Below, piece by piece: positions 13,880 through 23,667 of a stretch of 64,000 bases of DNA. Origin of the DNA: Clostridia bacterium. Its GTDB lineage: Bacteria; Bacillota; Clostridia; Oscillospirales; CAG-272. The first letter of the stretch is position 1. Each line of letters starts with the position of its first letter. A program made the translations under genes and the position numbers. The stretch is taken from NCBI GenBank assembly GCA_017399305.1, contig JAFQDK010000009.1, forward strand, positions 186,001-250,000, given 5' to 3'. The notes below the pieces were generated by a model, which was not told the DNA's origin, did not search any database, and worked only from the letters and a program-made list of their open reading frames with translations.

Positions 13880-15712
13880 ATGTGTGGAATCACAGGTTAT
13901 GTAGGCGCAAGAGAAGCGTCTGAGGTTGTACTGCAGGGATTGCATACACTTGAGTACCGCGGATATGACTCTGCGGGAGTTGCCGCATTCATTAACGGCA
14001 ACATCAATGTTGTAAAGGCAGTCGGCAAGGTGTCAAATGTAGAGGAGAAAATTGCCGCACTTGGCACACTTAAAGGCGCTCATTGCGGTATCGGTCACAC
14101 CCGCTGGGCTACTCACGGTGCACCGTCTGATACAAACTCACATCCCCACGGAACCGAGAATATCCAGATAGTACATAACGGCATTATCGAGAACTATGCT
14201 CCGCTTCGCGCAATGCTTCAGTCCAACGGATTCACATTTGTGTCCGAGACTGATACCGAGGTTGCCGCAAAGCTTATCGAGTATCACTACAATAACTGTC
14301 ACAGCCGCGAGGATGCACTTGTGTATGCTATGCGTGACATTATCGGCTCGTATGCAATTGCAGTAATGTTCCGCGATTGCCCCGAAACGCTTTACGCTAT
14401 CCGCAAGGACAATCCGCTTATCATCGGCGTTGGCGAGGGTGAAAACTTTGTTGCATCTGATATTGCGGCGGTTCTCCGTTATACAAAGACATATTATCAG
14501 CTTGGCGACCTTGAGCTTGCGATTGTAACCAAGGATTCTATCTGCATGATGGATATGGATAAGAAAGAAGTTTCGCATCCGTTGCTCACCGCTACATGGT
14601 CTATCGAGGCGGCAGAGCGTGGCGGATATGATCACTTTATGATTAAAGAGATCAACGAGGAGCCTGAGGCTGTTGAAAAGACTCTTCATCCGCGTATTCG
14701 CGATATGATGCCTAACTTTGAGGAAGAAAACCTTTCTGACGAGCGCCTTAAGAATGCCAAGAGCGTAACATTTGTTGCTTGCGGTACAGCGATGCATGCT
14801 GGTCTTGTAGGTAAAACCGCTATTGAGCAACTTTGCAGAGTTCCTGTAAAGGTTGAGATCGCTTCTGAGTTCCGTTACAATGATCCCATTCTTTCCGAAG
14901 AAGATCTTGTAGTTATTATTTCTCAGTCCGGCGAAACTGCAGACTCACTTGCGGCGCTTCGCCTTGCTAAGGAAAAGGGTGCATATACTCTCGGAATTGT
15001 AAATGTTATCGGCTCAACGATCGCGCGTGAGGCTGACAACGTAATTTATACATGGGCAGGACCGGAGATTTCGGTTGCGTCCACTAAGGCATATACTGTT
15101 CAGATTTCGCTTATTTATCTTCTTACTATCAAGATGGCATATCTCAAGGGCAAGATAAGCGAGGCCGAGGCAAAGGAATACACACGTATCCTTTATGAAG
15201 ATATGCCTTCACTCATTAAGGACACTATTGCTAAGGAAGAAGAAATCAAGGACGCGGCAAAGTTGTTTGCTAAGTATGAGGATCTCTTCTTTATCGGACG
15301 CGGCATTGACTATCATCTCGCAATGGAGGGATCACTTAAGCTTAAGGAGATTTCTTATATCCACAGTGAGGCATATGCTGCAGGTGAGCTTAAGCATGGT
15401 ACTATCTCTCTTATAACCACAGAAATGCCTGTCATCGCGCTTGCAACTCAGGAAGAGCTTTATGAAAAGATGATAAGCAATATCCGTGAGGTAAAGGCAA
15501 GAGGCGCAAAGGTATTGCTTGTTGCGCGTGAGGGCGCAAAAGATGCGGCGGCAGAGGCAGAAAAGGTAATTTATCTCCCTCGTTGCGAGAAGTTCTTTAC
15601 TTCCATTCCGCTTGCAACCGTACTTCAGATGCTTGCTTATTATGTTGCTCGTGAACGTGGCTGTGATATTGACAAGCCGAGAAACCTCGCAAAGAGTGTA
15701 ACCGTAGAATAA
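13880..15712 (+). CDS. glmS: Glutamine-fructose-6-phosphate aminotransferase (isomerizing)
   Basis: A 610-residue GlmS making glucosamine-6-phosphate, the first step of UDP-GlcNAc synthesis. The start is set by the N-terminal nucleophile: MCGITGYVGAREA, where Cys2 becomes residue 1 after Met removal. An upstream in-frame extension to 13790 would bury it and overlaps the ribozyme. The glutaminase domain shows LEYRGYDSAGVA and GIGHTRWATHG; the two SIS sugar domains contain VACGTAMHAG, ISQSGETADSLAALR and IGRGIDYHLAMEGSLKLKE. It ends in KPRNLAKSVTVE, the usual terminus. Regulated by the preceding ribozyme. Confidence 0.98.
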   Translation: MCGITGYVGAREASEVVLQGLHTLEYRGYDSAGVAAFINGNINVVKAVGKVSNVEEKIAALGTLKGAHCGIGHTRWATHGAPSDTNSHPHGTENIQIVHNGIIENYAPLRAMLQSNGFTFVSETDTEVAAKLIEYHYNNCHSREDALVYAMRDIIGSYAIAVMFRDCPETLYAIRKDNPLIIGVGEGENFVASDIAAVLRYTKTYYQLGDLELAIVTKDSICMMDMDKKEVSHPLLTATWSIEAAERGGYDHFMIKEINEEPEAVEKTLHPRIRDMMPNFEEENLSDERLKNAKSVTFVACGTAMHAGLVGKTAIEQLCRVPVKVEIASEFRYNDPILSEEDLVVIISQSGETADSLAALRLAKEKGAYTLGIVNVIGSTIAREADNVIYTWAGPEISVASTKAYTVQISLIYLLTIKMAYLKGKISEAEAKEYTRILYEDMPSLIKDTIAKEEEIKDAAKLFAKYEDLFFIGRGIDYHLAMEGSLKLKEISYIHSEAYAAGELKHGTISLITTEMPVIALATQEELYEKMISNIREVKARGAKVLLVAREGAKDAAAEAEKVIYLPRCEKFFTSIPLATVLQMLAYYVARERGCDIDKPRNLAKSVTVE

Positions 15713-15714
15713 TT

Positions 15715-15745
15715 AAAAAAGCCGGCATTTCATTGTCGGCTTTTT
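15715..15745 (+). terminator. Terminator of glmS
   Basis: GCCGGCA (15721-15727), loop TTTCAT, TTGTCGGC (15733-15740) with one G-U pair, then five T. It separates the glm genes from the glycan island. Confidence 0.88.
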
Positions 15746-15791
15746 GCTAAATATCTGCGTTATTCTATAAATAAATATGGGGAAGGGCATT

Positions 15792-18700
15792 ATGATTAAG
15801 AAACTGCGTTTTGTTATATCGCTGTTGCTTGTTGCGGCAGTTTTTGCCATTGGCGCATTTGCAGCAACAACCACCGCATATGTAAAAAAGGACGCAACAG
15901 GCACAGGACTCTCATCGTCCTCGCCTATCGGAAGTATTTCTGACGCGTTTGGGCTTTTAGGCGCTGACGGCGGTACAATATATATCATCGGTGAATATCC
16001 TATAACAAGCGGCACCACTATCGGTGAAAAGAAATTTGACTATACGCTTAAAGCGGGTACAGGCGGTTGTATCAGCCTTTCCGCAAACCTTGCACTCGCG
16101 AAAAATACAAATGACAACACTGTTACATTTGACCTTCCGTTCAAGATAGTCGGCAGTGATGCCCGCATTCTTTTCGGCGGCTTCAACAATGTTGTTTTTG
16201 GTAAGAACTTTTCTGTGAGTGCTTTAGACGGTGGATGTCTTAATTTCTACGGCGGTATGCGTAGCGGCACTGTTGAAGCTATAACCGAGCTTCCCTACAG
16301 CATTACTGTAAATGCGGGTACATTCAACGTGTTTGCGGGCGGCAACTTCCGCGACTCTATCTCCGCATATGTAGGCTCTGTTGCGGCCCCTGTCAGCATC
16401 ACCATAAACGGTGGTACATTCGGCAAGAGCGGAACATATCAGACATCCTCAAATAATAAGGATTATGATACGTTCAGCGTTTCTGGTATGTCTATCCTTG
16501 CGGATAAAGCTACTCTTACTATCAAGGGCGGTACATTCTATCATCCGATTTATATTCAGGGCAGGCTTGGTACCGTTGCTGGCGGCGCATCCGCAAAGAG
16601 CAATAAGGTAAGAAAGAACAAGAAGTATTATGTTATCGACGGCGATATTACTGTAAATATAAGCGGCGGCACATTCAAAGGCGGAGCTGTCAGTGCATAC
16701 TACACTCAGGCTGGCTATACCACCGTTATGAGAGGTAACTACACCGTTAAGGTTACAGGCGGTACGTTTGCGAGCGGAACCGTGTTTGATGCAACTCAGG
16801 TAAAGGGCTATGAGGGCAGTACAAAAAAGGCTACTATCACTTATCCTACATCAAAAAGCATCACTCCAAAACGTTTTGACGTTGTAAACGGTACTTCAAA
16901 AACATATACCGATCCTATCCGCGTTGTGTTTATCGGTGACTCTATCACCGAAGGATATGCGGTTACTGATGCGGGCGTTGACCGTATGACTGAGTCATAC
17001 CCTGCAAAATTCTTAAAATATGCAGAAAGCGCGGGCAAGGAGGTTATAATCAGTAACTTCGGTGTTGCCGCCTCAGGACTTCACCCTGCAACAAAGAGAT
17101 TCTATCACAATATGCTCGCATGGCCCATGGCAAGCGAAGCCGCGCCCGATTATGTGTTTGTTGCAATCGGTATCAACGATGCATTGACTATCGGCGGTAC
17201 AAACGGCGCATTTACTACTTTTAAGACCAACTATACAAACCTTTTAAAAACAATGGGCAACCTGCCCGACACCGACAAGGTGTTTGTGACAAATGCAATT
17301 TACTGCAATATCTCTGATGCTACTCAAATGCAACGTGCGGCGGCAGCGCTTCGCCCGACACAGCAGATACTGGCGGAAGACCTTGCCGAGACGGACTCCA
17401 AAAAATATGTATTTGTAGACTTTTACGGACTTACGCTTTCAAAGGGACTTGACGACTCGCTTTTCAAAGCCGACAACGGCACTGTATATGAGCGGTTGCA
17501 CCCTGCAACGGCAGGTCTTGACTTTATGGGCAAAACTCTGTACAATGCGGCATTTGGCGGAGTGACAAAGCCCTCTACTGCAAGAAAAACTACAGTTTAT
17601 GTGTCAGACAGCGGTTCATCACGCGGCGCAGGTACATCGTCAGCACCGATAAGCGACCTTTCGTATGCTTACAGTCTGCTTGACCCGAACAAGGCCTGCA
17701 CAATATACATCAGCGGAACGCTTTCCGTCGGCGGCAACCTTCACACGCCTGTTTCGACACAAACCGTTACATTTGCGGGTGCTGGCTCAGGTGCGGTCTT
17801 AAATATACACGGCAACACACTCAAGGTTGGCTCAAATATTAAGTTTACAAACCTTACACTAAAGGCATCGGGCAATGTACTCAATATTCACGGCTGTTAC
17901 AAGAACGTTGAGATTACAAGCACTGTCAAAACAAGCGGCGTTTGCAGCTTCTATGCCGGTTTCCCTGTATTTTCCGATGTCAGCTCAAGTTCTAATACAA
18001 TTCATGACAGCGTTTCCTCTGCATCCTCAAGCAGAAACTGCACCGTCAAGATAAACGGCGGTACATACCGCAACTTTGCGCTCGGCAACGGACGTTATGC
18101 GGCAGATGCTCCTATCGGCTCCTACAGCGGCACGATGAATGCTACTATTGGCAGCGGAGTTGTTATCGGCGATAGCTCATCCATATGTGTGGGTATAGTC
18201 GGACGCAACTATATCAAGGGCACTATCAACGTAACTGTTAACGGCTGGGGTAGCGGAGATATTCTTGAATACGCAGCAATGGGTTCTGTTTCATCCTCTG
18301 TTGGATTTGATAAAGCAAACAACACAGGCTGTGTTTATATCAAGGCGGCAGATAGCCTCAAATCAAAGATTAAATATCAGGAAGTAACTCCTTCTATCAG
18401 CTATGACGGCGAAGCAGTTACTCTCTCGTGGCTTAAAAAGGGCGCTGCTACAAGATACCGCATCTTCCGCAGAAAAGCGGGCGAAACCGCTTGGGACGGT
18501 GTTTCACGCTATACTACAGCAACCTCGTATAAAGATACCACTATGGCTGCCAACATAAAATACGAATATGCAGTTCAGGCATGGATACCTATAGACGACG
18601 GCTATGATTACAGCGAAAGTTACCTTGTCTCAATAACAACAAAGCTTCTCCCAACTCCCTCGCTTACTGCCAAAAACACCACAACGGGTATAAAGATTAC

Positions 18701-20948
18701 AATTTCTGCAGTGACAGGCGCCGAGGGATATAAGATTTATCGCTCGACAGACAATAAGACCTTTACGCAGATTGCAAAAGTAACAGCAACCTCATACGAG
18801 GATACAACTGCTACTACAAACAAAACATATTATTATCGCGTGCGTGCTTATACTAATGCAGACGGAACAAGATACAGTGCAAATTCCGAAAGTTTTGCCA
18901 CTATCCGTCTGGCTGCAGTTAATCCCACTGTTTACTACAGCGGTATTGACGGAGGAGTTCGTCTTAGCTGGAGTGCGGTGACTAATGCTACAAGATACCG
19001 CATTTTCAGAAGAGTTGCGGGAGAGAGTTCATGGGACAGCGTTACACGCTATGCTACGGCTACAGAATATATTGATACCACCGCAGAGCTTGGTGTTACA
19101 TATGACTATGCAGTTCAGTCCTGGGTTCCACTCGGTGACAAATTCATATACAGCTCAGGCGTAACCGTAACACTGACACCCACTGAGGTTAGTGTTCCTA
19201 CTATTAAGGTTTCCAACTCTATAGACGGTGTTAAGATTACCGCATCCGGTGTCACAGGCGCAGAGGGGTATATATTCTATCGCTCAATCGACGGCAAAAC
19301 ACTGACGCAAATTAAAAAGTCAACCTCTGCTACTTATGTAGATACAGCCGCAAAGGCTGATACCGCATACTATTACTATGCGAGTGCATATATCGGCGCA
19401 AGCCGAAGCAATACCTCTGAGGCGGTGCAGACGATAAGACTTGCGCCTGTAGAAAGCACTGTTTTCTACAGTGGTATTGAGGGAGGCGTGCACCTTAGCT
19501 GGAGTGCTGTAAAGAATGCGGCAAGATACCGCATATTCAGAAGAGTATCCGGTGAGAGCGCATGGGACGGTGCTTCACGTTATTCACTAACCACTGAATA
19601 TGTTGACACCACCGCAGAAATAGGCGTTACATATGAATATGCCGTTCAGTCTTGGGTATTACTCAATGACAAATATGTATACAGCTCCGGCACTACAGAA
19701 ACAATAACTCCCGCTACGGTTGCGATACCCACTGTCACAGTGAAAAATACGGTGGATGGACTCAGCATGACAGCATCGGGAGTTGCGGATGCAGACGGCT
19801 ATATCTTCTACCGTTCAACCGACGGCAAAACGCTGACCAAACTCAGCAAGACAACCTCTGCTACATATGTGGACAAGACTGCAAAGGCTGATACTGCATA
19901 CTATTACTATGCTTGTGCATACATCGGCTCAAATTGCAGTGGATATTCTGACGCAGTTCAGATTATAAGACTTGTTCCCGTAGAGTTTAATGCTTACTAC
20001 AGCGAAAGCGAGAATAGCGTTCATCTTGAATGGAATGCTGTGAAGAATGCGGACAAATACCGCATATTCAGAAGAGTTTCAGGCGAGAGTGCGTGGGACG
20101 GTGTAAATCGTTTCTCCGAAACAACCGAGTATATTGATAAAACGGTTACTTTAGGCGTTACATATGAATATTCTGTACAGTCATGGGTTATTCTCGGTGA
20201 CAAATATGTATACGGCTCGATGACCACTGATATTATAACGCCAACCGTGCATGGCGTTCCATCGCTTAGCGCTAAGAAGACTTCTTCGGGTGTAGTGCTT
20301 ACTTCAACTGCAGTTACAGATGCAGACGGTTACGTATTCTACCGTTCAACCGACGGTACAAGCTTTACAGAGCTTGCATCAACTACAGTTAACACCTATA
20401 CCGATACCACTATAGCTAATAAGGCAGTTTACTACTACAAGGTATGCGCTTATTTTGCAGACGCAGATGCGGCAGGCTACAGTGATTTTTCAGAGATCGC
20501 TACGGTTTACAACTATTCATATGCCGAGGTACATGAAGGAACCAGCTATGATAAAGTAGCCGCAAGGGTAGACGATATAAACTTTGCCTTCTATGAAATG
20601 CAGTATGAATGCGGCAAAAACGCAAGTCTAAATGAAATACCCGATGGCGCGTATGTATATTGTGTATATGGGGACTTTATCCTCGAGGTTGACGAAAGTA
20701 GTATCGGCTCAACCGAGATAACGCTTCCGTATGAAAACGCTGATGCAATAATTTTCGCAAGCGCACCTATCATCACCTACGGCGATGCTGATGCAGACGG
20801 CGAAATTACTTTGCTTGATGTTATAAAAGTTTTGAAGTATACGGTTGATGCTCCCACTGAAATAGATATCGCTGCAGCTAACATTAGCGGCGATATACAG
20901 ATTTCGACACTTGACCTGATTATGATACTGCAGAAAAAGCTTTCTTAA
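15792..20948 (+). CDS. Exported modular SGNH esterase with beta-helix modules, eight FN3 domains and dockerin
   Basis: 1718 residues from the ATG at 15792 (GGGGAAGGG upstream); an earlier ATG at 15777 has no site. Order: signal peptide (1-24); Gly-rich beta-helix-like module with INGGTF-type repeats (25-350); SGNH hydrolase (about 375-590) with FIGDSITEGY (S384), GIND (N462) and ERLHP (H570); a second beta-helix module (600-860); eight FN3 domains (865-1585) as four alternating pairs; dockerin (1664-1717, GDADADGEITLLDV). It probably deacylates a plant polysaccharide outside the cell, docked on a cohesin protein. In the usual D-x-x-H motif the Asp is replaced by Glu. Three other genes here share the beta-helix module. 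Confidence 0.85.
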   Translation: MIKKLRFVISLLLVAAVFAIGAFAATTTAYVKKDATGTGLSSSSPIGSISDAFGLLGADGGTIYIIGEYPITSGTTIGEKKFDYTLKAGTGGCISLSANLALAKNTNDNTVTFDLPFKIVGSDARILFGGFNNVVFGKNFSVSALDGGCLNFYGGMRSGTVEAITELPYSITVNAGTFNVFAGGNFRDSISAYVGSVAAPVSITINGGTFGKSGTYQTSSNNKDYDTFSVSGMSILADKATLTIKGGTFYHPIYIQGRLGTVAGGASAKSNKVRKNKKYYVIDGDITVNISGGTFKGGAVSAYYTQAGYTTVMRGNYTVKVTGGTFASGTVFDATQVKGYEGSTKKATITYPTSKSITPKRFDVVNGTSKTYTDPIRVVFIGDSITEGYAVTDAGVDRMTESYPAKFLKYAESAGKEVIISNFGVAASGLHPATKRFYHNMLAWPMASEAAPDYVFVAIGINDALTIGGTNGAFTTFKTNYTNLLKTMGNLPDTDKVFVTNAIYCNISDATQMQRAAAALRPTQQILAEDLAETDSKKYVFVDFYGLTLSKGLDDSLFKADNGTVYERLHPATAGLDFMGKTLYNAAFGGVTKPSTARKTTVYVSDSGSSRGAGTSSAPISDLSYAYSLLDPNKACTIYISGTLSVGGNLHTPVSTQTVTFAGAGSGAVLNIHGNTLKVGSNIKFTNLTLKASGNVLNIHGCYKNVEITSTVKTSGVCSFYAGFPVFSDVSSSSNTIHDSVSSASSSRNCTVKINGGTYRNFALGNGRYAADAPIGSYSGTMNATIGSGVVIGDSSSICVGIVGRNYIKGTINVTVNGWGSGDILEYAAMGSVSSSVGFDKANNTGCVYIKAADSLKSKIKYQEVTPSISYDGEAVTLSWLKKGAATRYRIFRRKAGETAWDGVSRYTTATSYKDTTMAANIKYEYAVQAWIPIDDGYDYSESYLVSITTKLLPTPSLTAKNTTTGIKITISAVTGAEGYKIYRSTDNKTFTQIAKVTATSYEDTTATTNKTYYYRVRAYTNADGTRYSANSESFATIRLAAVNPTVYYSGIDGGVRLSWSAVTNATRYRIFRRVAGESSWDSVTRYATATEYIDTTAELGVTYDYAVQSWVPLGDKFIYSSGVTVTLTPTEVSVPTIKVSNSIDGVKITASGVTGAEGYIFYRSIDGKTLTQIKKSTSATYVDTAAKADTAYYYYASAYIGASRSNTSEAVQTIRLAPVESTVFYSGIEGGVHLSWSAVKNAARYRIFRRVSGESAWDGASRYSLTTEYVDTTAEIGVTYEYAVQSWVLLNDKYVYSSGTTETITPATVAIPTVTVKNTVDGLSMTASGVADADGYIFYRSTDGKTLTKLSKTTSATYVDKTAKADTAYYYYACAYIGSNCSGYSDAVQIIRLVPVEFNAYYSESENSVHLEWNAVKNADKYRIFRRVSGESAWDGVNRFSETTEYIDKTVTLGVTYEYSVQSWVILGDKYVYGSMTTDIITPTVHGVPSLSAKKTSSGVVLTSTAVTDADGYVFYRSTDGTSFTELASTTVNTYTDTTIANKAVYYYKVCAYFADADAAGYSDFSEIATVYNYSYAEVHEGTSYDKVAARVDDINFAFYEMQYECGKNASLNEIPDGAYVYCVYGDFILEVDESSIGSTEITLPYENADAIIFASAPIITYGDADADGEITLLDVIKVLKYTVDAPTEIDIAAANISGDIQISTLDLIMILQKKLS
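18386..20500 (+). repeat. Tandem two-domain FN3 repeat inside the SGNH gene
   Basis: Four copies of a two-FN3 unit. The same marker stretch (AGATACCGCAT..TTC.G.AGA) starts at 18453, 18993, 19524 and 20055, giving periods of 540, 531 and 531 bases. Each unit has an A domain (RYRIFRR...SAWDG...VQSW) and a B domain (GYIFYRSTDGKT). Later copies are most alike, as expected of expansion by unequal recombination. Confidence 0.85.
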
Positions 20949-20953
20949 ATAAT

Positions 20954-20975
20954 CTGCACCGCTACTGCGGTGCAG
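20954..20975 (+). other. Intergenic hairpin between the two dockerin genes
   Basis: CTGCACCGC (20954-20962), a TACT loop and GCGGTGCAG (20967-20975): nine perfect base pairs, six bases after the stop codon. No T run follows, so it may protect or separate transcript segments rather than terminate; the two genes are only 61 bases apart. Confidence 0.55.
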
Positions 20976-21009
20976 AAGAATACTCTTTGTGAAAGGTATG
21001 TATACTAAA

Positions 21010-23571
21010 ATGAAGAAAATAGCATCACTGTTTGCTCTCGTTTTCACTTTTGCCGTTTTAACACTTGCCATAGGTGCGGATACCTTTAACGGCACAATGG
21101 TACGTTCAAACAACGCGGATCCGAATCTCTTTTTCCATGACGGATATTATTATCTCACACAGACAGGCACCTCGCGTATCGCTGTGTTTGAAACAGAGCA
21201 CGTCGATGAACTTGGTACACTTAAGCTGTCATCGAATATTTCATATTCGGCTTATCTTAACGGAACTGTGTATGACCCCACCGTTACCGAGCTTTTCGGC
21301 GAGGGGGCTTCGATAAGCGGTACGTGGTCGCCCGAAATTCACTATTTCTCCGAGGAGGACTTCCCGGGCAATTCGGGCTGGTACATGTTCCTCGGCCTCA
21401 GAAAGAACACCGGCGACGCCTCGGTAGTGCGTATGGTAGTTCTCAAATCTACCACAGATTCACCTAAAGGTCCTTACGGTCATCCTACAAAGGGCACAAA
21501 GAACTATTCACAGCCCTTGCTTGACAAAAACGGCGACGTATGGGACGAGTGGGGCTGCGGTCAGACCGTACTCAATATCCCCGAAGGTCCATACAAGGGC
21601 ATTTATACCATGTGGGTAGCCGAAGAGGGACGCGGCTCGACATACGGCGGCAAATACGGCGACTTCTATCAGAAGATAATGATTGCAAAGCTTTCCACAC
21701 CGTGGCAGCTTGCGAGCGACCCCGGCATAGTTACAACTCCCACTCAATCGTGGGAATATGCGGGTGCTTCCACCACTCATCCGAGAGTTGTTGAGGGCGC
21801 AACACCTGTATATGGCAAGAATGGCGAGATATTCCTCACCTATTCGGGCAGCGGCTACTGGTCGGACTACGGACTTGGTCAGCTCACATGGAACGGCGGC
21901 GATCCTTTGCTTACCTCATCATGGGTAAAGCTTCCCGTTGCAAACGGCAACCCCATTTTCTCAGCAACCACTGCTAAAAATCTCCGCGGCGCGGGACATG
22001 CGTCATTCCTCACCGACACAAGCGGTAACGGATTCTTCTGCTATCATGCGTATGCATATGATGCAGCGACAGATACAAAGGCTTCCGCACGCGATGCATA
22101 CATCGAGCCTTACTACATCGACTACACAAAGTGGAACGGTGTTTCCTACGGTGTAATCAAGCTTGGTATGAACGGTAACGGCGTCCCCGCAGACACTGCC
22201 TCCACCGTGACCTTTGCAACCGACGGCACATATCTTACCGCGCCGAGTATTACTGCCGAGGGCGGCGAGAGCATTAAACTTACAATCAGTGAAAGCGGTG
22301 CAAATGGCTACATTATTTACAGATCCACAGACGGAAAAACGTTTAATTATCTTACCACAGTTGATGCAACAACTTATACCGACAGTGACGTTGAGATTGA
22401 TAGCACCTACTACTACCGCGCATACGCTTACCGCGAGGAAGAGATAAGCGATGTCAGCGAAACGGTGAGCGCGGCGGCACACATCACACTTAAAAAGCCG
22501 GGGCTTATTGTTTCAAGCGGCAATTCTTTGCTTGCTATTGCCTGGTCTGACTGTGAGGGTATGAAGGTCTACCGCAGCACTGACGGTGAAAGCTACGTCG
22601 AGGTGTTTGATTATGATACGCCGATGACGGCAGGCGAAAGATATTTTTATAAGGATGACAACGTTTCTTTCGGCAATACCTATTACTATTACGTAGTAAA
22701 CTACAGTGGAGACGTGCAAAGTCCGCCCTCGGCTGTTGCCAAGTACACCGTTACAACTCTTGATCCTCCCTCGGTTTTACAGACAAGCGTAAGCTGTACT
22801 GGCATAGAAATACACCTTGACGGTGAGCATACAGAATGTGAGGTATACCGCAGTACTGACGGTGAGAGCTATGAGCTTTACGGCAAATTTGAGGGTAACT
22901 CGTTTGAAGACACCGATTTTGCTGTAAATCAGAGCTACTATTACAAGTTCAAGGGAATAAACGGAGAATACGTCAGCGAATTTTCAGAGGCGGCAGGTCC
23001 CCTTACTCCCGAGCATAAGCCGCTTGTTGAATACAGCGGACTTGACGCTACCTGTACCGAAAAAGGCTATACAGCCTACGTGCAGTGTGACACCTGCGAT
23101 GAAGTGATTTCTGGAAAGGAAGAAATTCCGGCTACAGGTCATGTTGATACCGAGACCGTAACCGTTGACGCAAGTTGCACTGAGCCGGGCTCTGTTACTG
23201 TTACATGCAAGTGCGGCGCGATCGTTTCTGTCGAGGAAATCGCTGCTACCGGTCACTCATATGAGGAAACCGAAGCCGAGGTTCCCGCAACTACCACATC
23301 CGTAGGCAAGACCGCAGTTTATACCTGTGCTTCTTGCGGTGACTCTTACGGCGGCGAGGAGATTCCGATGCTTGAGGACACCGACGAATTCACCATGACA
23401 GGCGACGCAGACAAGGACGGAAAGATAACTCTTATTGACGTTCTCCGCACGCTTAAAGCGGTGGTTGGCGAAGAGGTTAAAATAAGCCGTGCAAATGCCG
23501 ATATTGATGGTGACGGCGAGCTTGAAGCAGCCGACGTGCTTGCAATTATCAAAGTATTCCTTGACGCTTAA
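21010..23571 (+). CDS. Exported GH43-family glycosidase with dockerin
   Basis: 853 residues from the ATG at 21010, whose signal peptide reads MKKIASLFALVFTFAVLTLA; an ATG at 20998 and GTG at 20989 are alternatives. The five-bladed propeller domain (26-410) has the general base D37 in ADPNLFFHDGYYYLT and the probable acid E262 in VVEGATPVYGKNGEIFLTY, with WSPEIHYF and GAGHASFL. GH43 enzymes are arabinanases, arabinofuranosidases and xylosidases. FN3-like repeats (415-680) with YRSTDG motifs follow, then a Cys-rich segment with TCTEKGYT and ATGH repeats (685-790), and a dockerin (798-853, two DxDxDG loops). Probably co-transcribed with the SGNH gene. Confidence 0.87.
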   Translation: MKKIASLFALVFTFAVLTLAIGADTFNGTMVRSNNADPNLFFHDGYYYLTQTGTSRIAVFETEHVDELGTLKLSSNISYSAYLNGTVYDPTVTELFGEGASISGTWSPEIHYFSEEDFPGNSGWYMFLGLRKNTGDASVVRMVVLKSTTDSPKGPYGHPTKGTKNYSQPLLDKNGDVWDEWGCGQTVLNIPEGPYKGIYTMWVAEEGRGSTYGGKYGDFYQKIMIAKLSTPWQLASDPGIVTTPTQSWEYAGASTTHPRVVEGATPVYGKNGEIFLTYSGSGYWSDYGLGQLTWNGGDPLLTSSWVKLPVANGNPIFSATTAKNLRGAGHASFLTDTSGNGFFCYHAYAYDAATDTKASARDAYIEPYYIDYTKWNGVSYGVIKLGMNGNGVPADTASTVTFATDGTYLTAPSITAEGGESIKLTISESGANGYIIYRSTDGKTFNYLTTVDATTYTDSDVEIDSTYYYRAYAYREEEISDVSETVSAAAHITLKKPGLIVSSGNSLLAIAWSDCEGMKVYRSTDGESYVEVFDYDTPMTAGERYFYKDDNVSFGNTYYYYVVNYSGDVQSPPSAVAKYTVTTLDPPSVLQTSVSCTGIEIHLDGEHTECEVYRSTDGESYELYGKFEGNSFEDTDFAVNQSYYYKFKGINGEYVSEFSEAAGPLTPEHKPLVEYSGLDATCTEKGYTAYVQCDTCDEVISGKEEIPATGHVDTETVTVDASCTEPGSVTVTCKCGAIVSVEEIAATGHSYEETEAEVPATTTSVGKTAVYTCASCGDSYGGEEIPMLEDTDEFTMTGDADKDGKITLIDVLRTLKAVVGEEVKISRANADIDGDGELEAADVLAIIKVFLDA

Positions 23572-23667
23572 TGCAAAAAATGATGAGCTTTTCTACATTC
23601 TTTTAATATTGTTAAAGCGCGTTTGCAGTGTTAAAATGGATATATAAATAATAAAAGGAGTAAGATT

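Noticed and set aside
13660-13880. N-terminal extension of glmS from 13790
   Set aside because: It overlaps the ribozyme and would remove the essential N-terminal cysteine of GlmS.
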